Shown: positions 5,352 to 7,364 of the stretch, in pieces
Layout of the letters: the number at the start of each line of letters is the position of its first letter
How positions within the stretch are numbered: the stretch's first letter is position 1
Assembly (NCBI GenBank): GCA_964542435.1
Contig: CAZIVE010000127.1
Location: 1-7,364 of the forward strand
Length of the DNA stretch: 7,364 nucleotides
Direction of reading: 5' to 3'
DNA from: CAZIVE01 sp964542435
GTDB lineage: Bacteria; Bacteroidota; Bacteroidia; Bacteroidales; Tannerellaceae
The notes under the pieces: model-generated
What the model saw: the letters and a program-made list of their open reading frames with translations, nothing else
What the model was told of the DNA's origin: nothing
Databases searched by the model: none
Program-made: the position numbers and the translations under genes

Positions 5352-6824
5352 ATGGAACATCCTTTGCAAATCTACAACACGCTAACGCGAAAGAAAGAAC
5401 AGTTCGTGCCTCTGCATGAGCCGCACGTCGGAATGTATGTCTGCGGACCCACCGTTTACGGCGATCCCCATTTGGGACATGCGCGTCCCGCCATCACTTT
5501 CGACGTCGTTTTCCGTTATCTGCAATACTTAGGATATAAGGTTCGTTACGTGAGAAACATCACCGACGTCGGCCATCTGGAGCACGATGCGGATGAGGGC
5601 GAAGACAAGATTGAAAAGAAAGCACGTCTCGAACAGCTTGAGCCGATGGAGGTGGCTCAGTATTACACCAACCGCTATCATGATGCGATGAATGCACTCA
5701 ACGTGCTTCCACCCAGCATCGAGCCGCACGCTTCGGGACATATCATCGAACAGGAACAGTTGGTAAAAGACATCCTCGCCAACGGCTTCGCCTACGAAAG
5801 CCAGGGCAGCGTCTATTTCGACGTGGTGAAGTACAATAAGAAACACAACTACGGAGAACTGTCCGGACGTAACATCGAAGACATGCTCAATCAGACACGT
5901 GCCTTGGATGGTCAGGACGAGAAGCATAACCAGATAGACTTTGCACTTTGGAAATGTGCACAGCCCGAACATATCATGCGCTGGCCTTCTCCCTGGAGCG
6001 ACGGTTTCCCGGGATGGCACTGCGAATGTACGGCGATGGGAAAGAAATATCTCGGCGCTCATTTCGACATCCACGGCGGAGGAATGGACCTCATCTTCCC
6101 GCATCACGAATGCGAGATCGCTCAGGCCGTAGCTTCACAAGGTTCAGAGATGGTACATTACTGGATGCACAACAACATGATCACCATCAACGGTCAGAAG
6201 ATGGGCAAATCGCTCGGCAACTTCATCACGCTCGAGGAATTCTTCAAGGGTACGCACAAATCGCTGGCTCAAGCCTATTCTCCTATGACCATCCGATTCT
6301 TCATCCTTCAGGCACATTATCGCAGCACGGTGGACTTCAGCAATGAAGCACTCCAAGCATCCGAGAAAGGTCTGGCACGAATGATGGAAGCTTACGCACA
6401 TCTGATGCAGCTCACTGCCTCCGACAAATCCACCGTGGACATCAAAGGTCTGCGCGCCCGCTGCCTCGAAGCCATAAACGACGACCTCAACACGCCGATC
6501 GTCATCTCCCATCTCTTCGATGCCACCCGTGCCATCAATTCTGTCAAGGACGGCAAGGCTACGATTTCTGCCGAAGATCTGAAGGAAATGCAGGAGGTAT
6601 TCCACACCTTCCTATTCGACATCCTCGGATTGAAGGACACCTCAGCCGAAGGTAGCAACAGGACAGAAGCTTTCAGTAAAGCCATGGATTTGCTACTCTC
6701 CATCCGTCAGCAGGCAAAAGCCAACAAAGACTGGGCAACCAGTGACCGCATCCGCAACGAACTGTCCGAAATCGGTTTCGAGATCAAGGACACACGCGAC
6801 GGTGCTGAATGGAAACTCAAATAA
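5352..6824 (+). CDS. cysS: Cysteinyl-tRNA synthetase
   Basis: A 490-residue class I aminoacyl-tRNA synthetase that charges tRNA-Cys with cysteine in the cytoplasm. The HIGH signature is H40-L41-G42-H43 within CGPTVYGDPHLGH. The KMSKS signature is K283-M284-G285-K286-S287, with Gly in place of Ser. Zinc ligands by alignment to E. coli are C31, C226 (in WHCECTAM), H251 and E255 (in HHECE). A DALR-type helical region follows (about 325-420), and the end has the usual DWATSDRIRNEL...GFEIKDT...W block. The length is normal. I choose the ATG at 5352 (MEHPLQIYNTLTRKK) because homologues begin there and it sits 19 bases after the predicted transcript start; ATGs at 5304 and 5337 are in frame but would add 16 or 5 atypical residues. 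The thioesterase gene follows 17 bases downstream, probably on the same transcript. Confidence 0.97.
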   Translation: MEHPLQIYNTLTRKKEQFVPLHEPHVGMYVCGPTVYGDPHLGHARPAITFDVVFRYLQYLGYKVRYVRNITDVGHLEHDADEGEDKIEKKARLEQLEPMEVAQYYTNRYHDAMNALNVLPPSIEPHASGHIIEQEQLVKDILANGFAYESQGSVYFDVVKYNKKHNYGELSGRNIEDMLNQTRALDGQDEKHNQIDFALWKCAQPEHIMRWPSPWSDGFPGWHCECTAMGKKYLGAHFDIHGGGMDLIFPHHECEIAQAVASQGSEMVHYWMHNNMITINGQKMGKSLGNFITLEEFFKGTHKSLAQAYSPMTIRFFILQAHYRSTVDFSNEALQASEKGLARMMEAYAHLMQLTASDKSTVDIKGLRARCLEAINDDLNTPIVISHLFDATRAINSVKDGKATISAEDLKEMQEVFHTFLFDILGLKDTSAEGSNRTEAFSKAMDLLLSIRQQAKANKDWATSDRIRNELSEIGFEIKDTRDGAEWKLK

Positions 6825-6841
6825 TAAACCAATCATATACA

Positions 6842-7246
6842 ATGGACATTAATGAATTCTTCAAAGGCGATAAGTTCGCAGTCAATGCGGGCGTAGAGCT
6901 TCTTGAGGTTAAAAAAGGATACGCAAGAGTACGGATGCTCATCACGCCGGAACATCTGAACGGCGGTGGCACCTGCCAAGGCGGAGCACTCTTTACGATG
7001 GCCGATCTTGCCTGCGCAGCCGCAAGCAACAGTCACGGACGTCTCACCGTTTCCGTCAGTGCAGACATCCATTTCTACAAAGCCGAGAGCAGCGGCTATC
7101 TCTATGCCGAAGCCAATGAAGTATTCGACAAGAAAAAACTTAGCGGCGTCGAAGTCAGAATCACCAATGCGGCCGAAGAATTGGTCGCTACATTCAATAG
7201 CATCAGCTACCGTAAAGACGTAGAACTTCCATTCGAACCGTATTAG
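6842..7246 (+). CDS. PaaI-family hotdog-fold thioesterase
   Basis: A 134-residue single-domain hotdog protein of the PaaI/YbgC-like acyl-CoA thioesterase group, cytoplasmic. The signature region is residues 38-57: LNGGGTCQGGALFTMADLA, with N40, G47-G48 and the catalytic-type D55. The central helix is followed by beta strands such as RLTVSVSADIHFYK. In classical PaaI the residue before the GG pair is His; here it is Gln46. The substrate cannot be deduced; family members hydrolyse aryl- or short acyl-CoA thioesters. I choose the ATG at 6842 (MDINEFFKGDKFA), 17 bases after the cysS stop, because this matches the usual family N-terminus. An in-frame ATG at 6809 overlaps cysS and would add 11 unlikely residues. 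No promoter is seen between the two genes, so co-transcription with cysS is expected. A hairpin terminator follows. Confidence 0.9.
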   Translation: MDINEFFKGDKFAVNAGVELLEVKKGYARVRMLITPEHLNGGGTCQGGALFTMADLACAAASNSHGRLTVSVSADIHFYKAESSGYLYAEANEVFDKKKLSGVEVRITNAAEELVATFNSISYRKDVELPFEPY

Positions 7247-7269
7247 ATTCTTGAAAACTAAATATAACC

Positions 7270-7309
7270 AAGCCCGCGAGGATTCATTCTTCACGGGCTT
7301 TGCTTTTTC
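7270..7309 (+). terminator. Intrinsic terminator after the cysS-thioesterase operon
   Basis: AAGCCCG (7270-7276) pairs with CGGGCTT (7294-7300); after a C-A mismatch the stem extends by GAGGA/TTCTTC-type pairing (7278-7282 with 7288-7292, one G-U). TTTGCTTTTTC follows. The stem is symmetrical and may also stop transcription arriving from the right. Confidence 0.8.
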
Positions 7310-7320
7310 GCGCAGGCCAG

Positions 7321-7364
7321 TCACTTTTTCGCGATGACGGGAAAAACGATGAAGACGGCGGAAT
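7321..7364 (-). CDS. Possible 3' end of a convergent gene (right edge, partial)
   Basis: On the minus strand one frame entering from the right edge reads SAVFIVFPVIAKK and then a TGA at 7321-7323, a plausible hydrophobic C-terminus with a basic tail. Its stop lies 12 bases before the symmetrical terminator stem, the arrangement expected for a convergent neighbour. With only 13 codons this is weak; the product is unknown. A plus-strand ATG at 7334 or 7349 could instead begin a new gene. Confidence 0.3.
   Translation of the reverse strand, partial: SAVFIVFPVIAKK

Noticed and set aside
5529..6605. Long minus-strand frames (192 and 153 codons) within cysS
   Set aside because: They are antisense shadows of a well-supported synthetase gene with all motifs in place.
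6833..7324. 163-codon minus-strand frame opposite the thioesterase
   Set aside because: It runs through the terminator stem and is antisense to a clear hotdog domain.
1..7364. CRISPR arrays, transposases, tRNA or rRNA genes
   Set aside because: No regularly spaced repeats, no transposase motifs or terminal inverted repeats with target duplications, and no tRNA cloverleaf or rRNA sequence was seen on either strand.

Overview
The window looks like a piece of a Bacteroidales chromosome, most likely Prevotellaceae. The evidence is a TonB-dependent receptor with the 'DEVVVT' type of TonB box, start codons without Shine-Dalgarno sequences, -7 promoter elements of the Bacteroidetes form TAnnTTTG, and protein sequences typical of that order. 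The family placement is an impression from sequence character; no search was run.

Layout: (1) About 1-480 has no confident gene. It holds weak coding traces at the left edge, several inverted repeats and a promoter. (2) A well-formed cobalamin (B12) riboswitch at about 483-669 leads into a two-gene operon: an outer-membrane TonB-dependent receptor of the ferric-siderophore (FhuA/FoxA-like) architecture (730-2997), then, one base after its stop codon, a four-helix PepSY-type inner-membrane protein resembling siderophore reductases of the FoxB/PiuB kind (2999-4444). (3) A strong bidirectional terminator (4453-4485) separates this operon from a convergent, secreted PAP2-type phosphatase (4503-5267, minus strand). 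(4) Divergent from the phosphatase, with both -7 boxes within 30 bp, are cysteinyl-tRNA synthetase (cysS, 5352-6824) and a PaaI-like hotdog thioesterase (6842-7246), probably one transcript, ended by a hairpin terminator at 7270-7309. The last ~55 bases may hold the 3' end of another convergent gene.

The most interesting element is the B12-controlled receptor/reductase pair. The riboswitch says the operon should be off when cobalamin is plentiful, so the cargo is expected to be a corrinoid, a corrinoid precursor or cobalt. Yet both proteins look like parts of an iron-siderophore uptake-and-reduction system, and no btuC/D/F, btuG or btuH gene lies beside them here. A working hypothesis (inference) is a corrinoid or cobalt-complex uptake route in which the receptor imports a Co(III) complex into the periplasm and the PepSY protein passes electrons to it to release or convert the cargo. 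The remaining genes are ordinary housekeeping or envelope genes.
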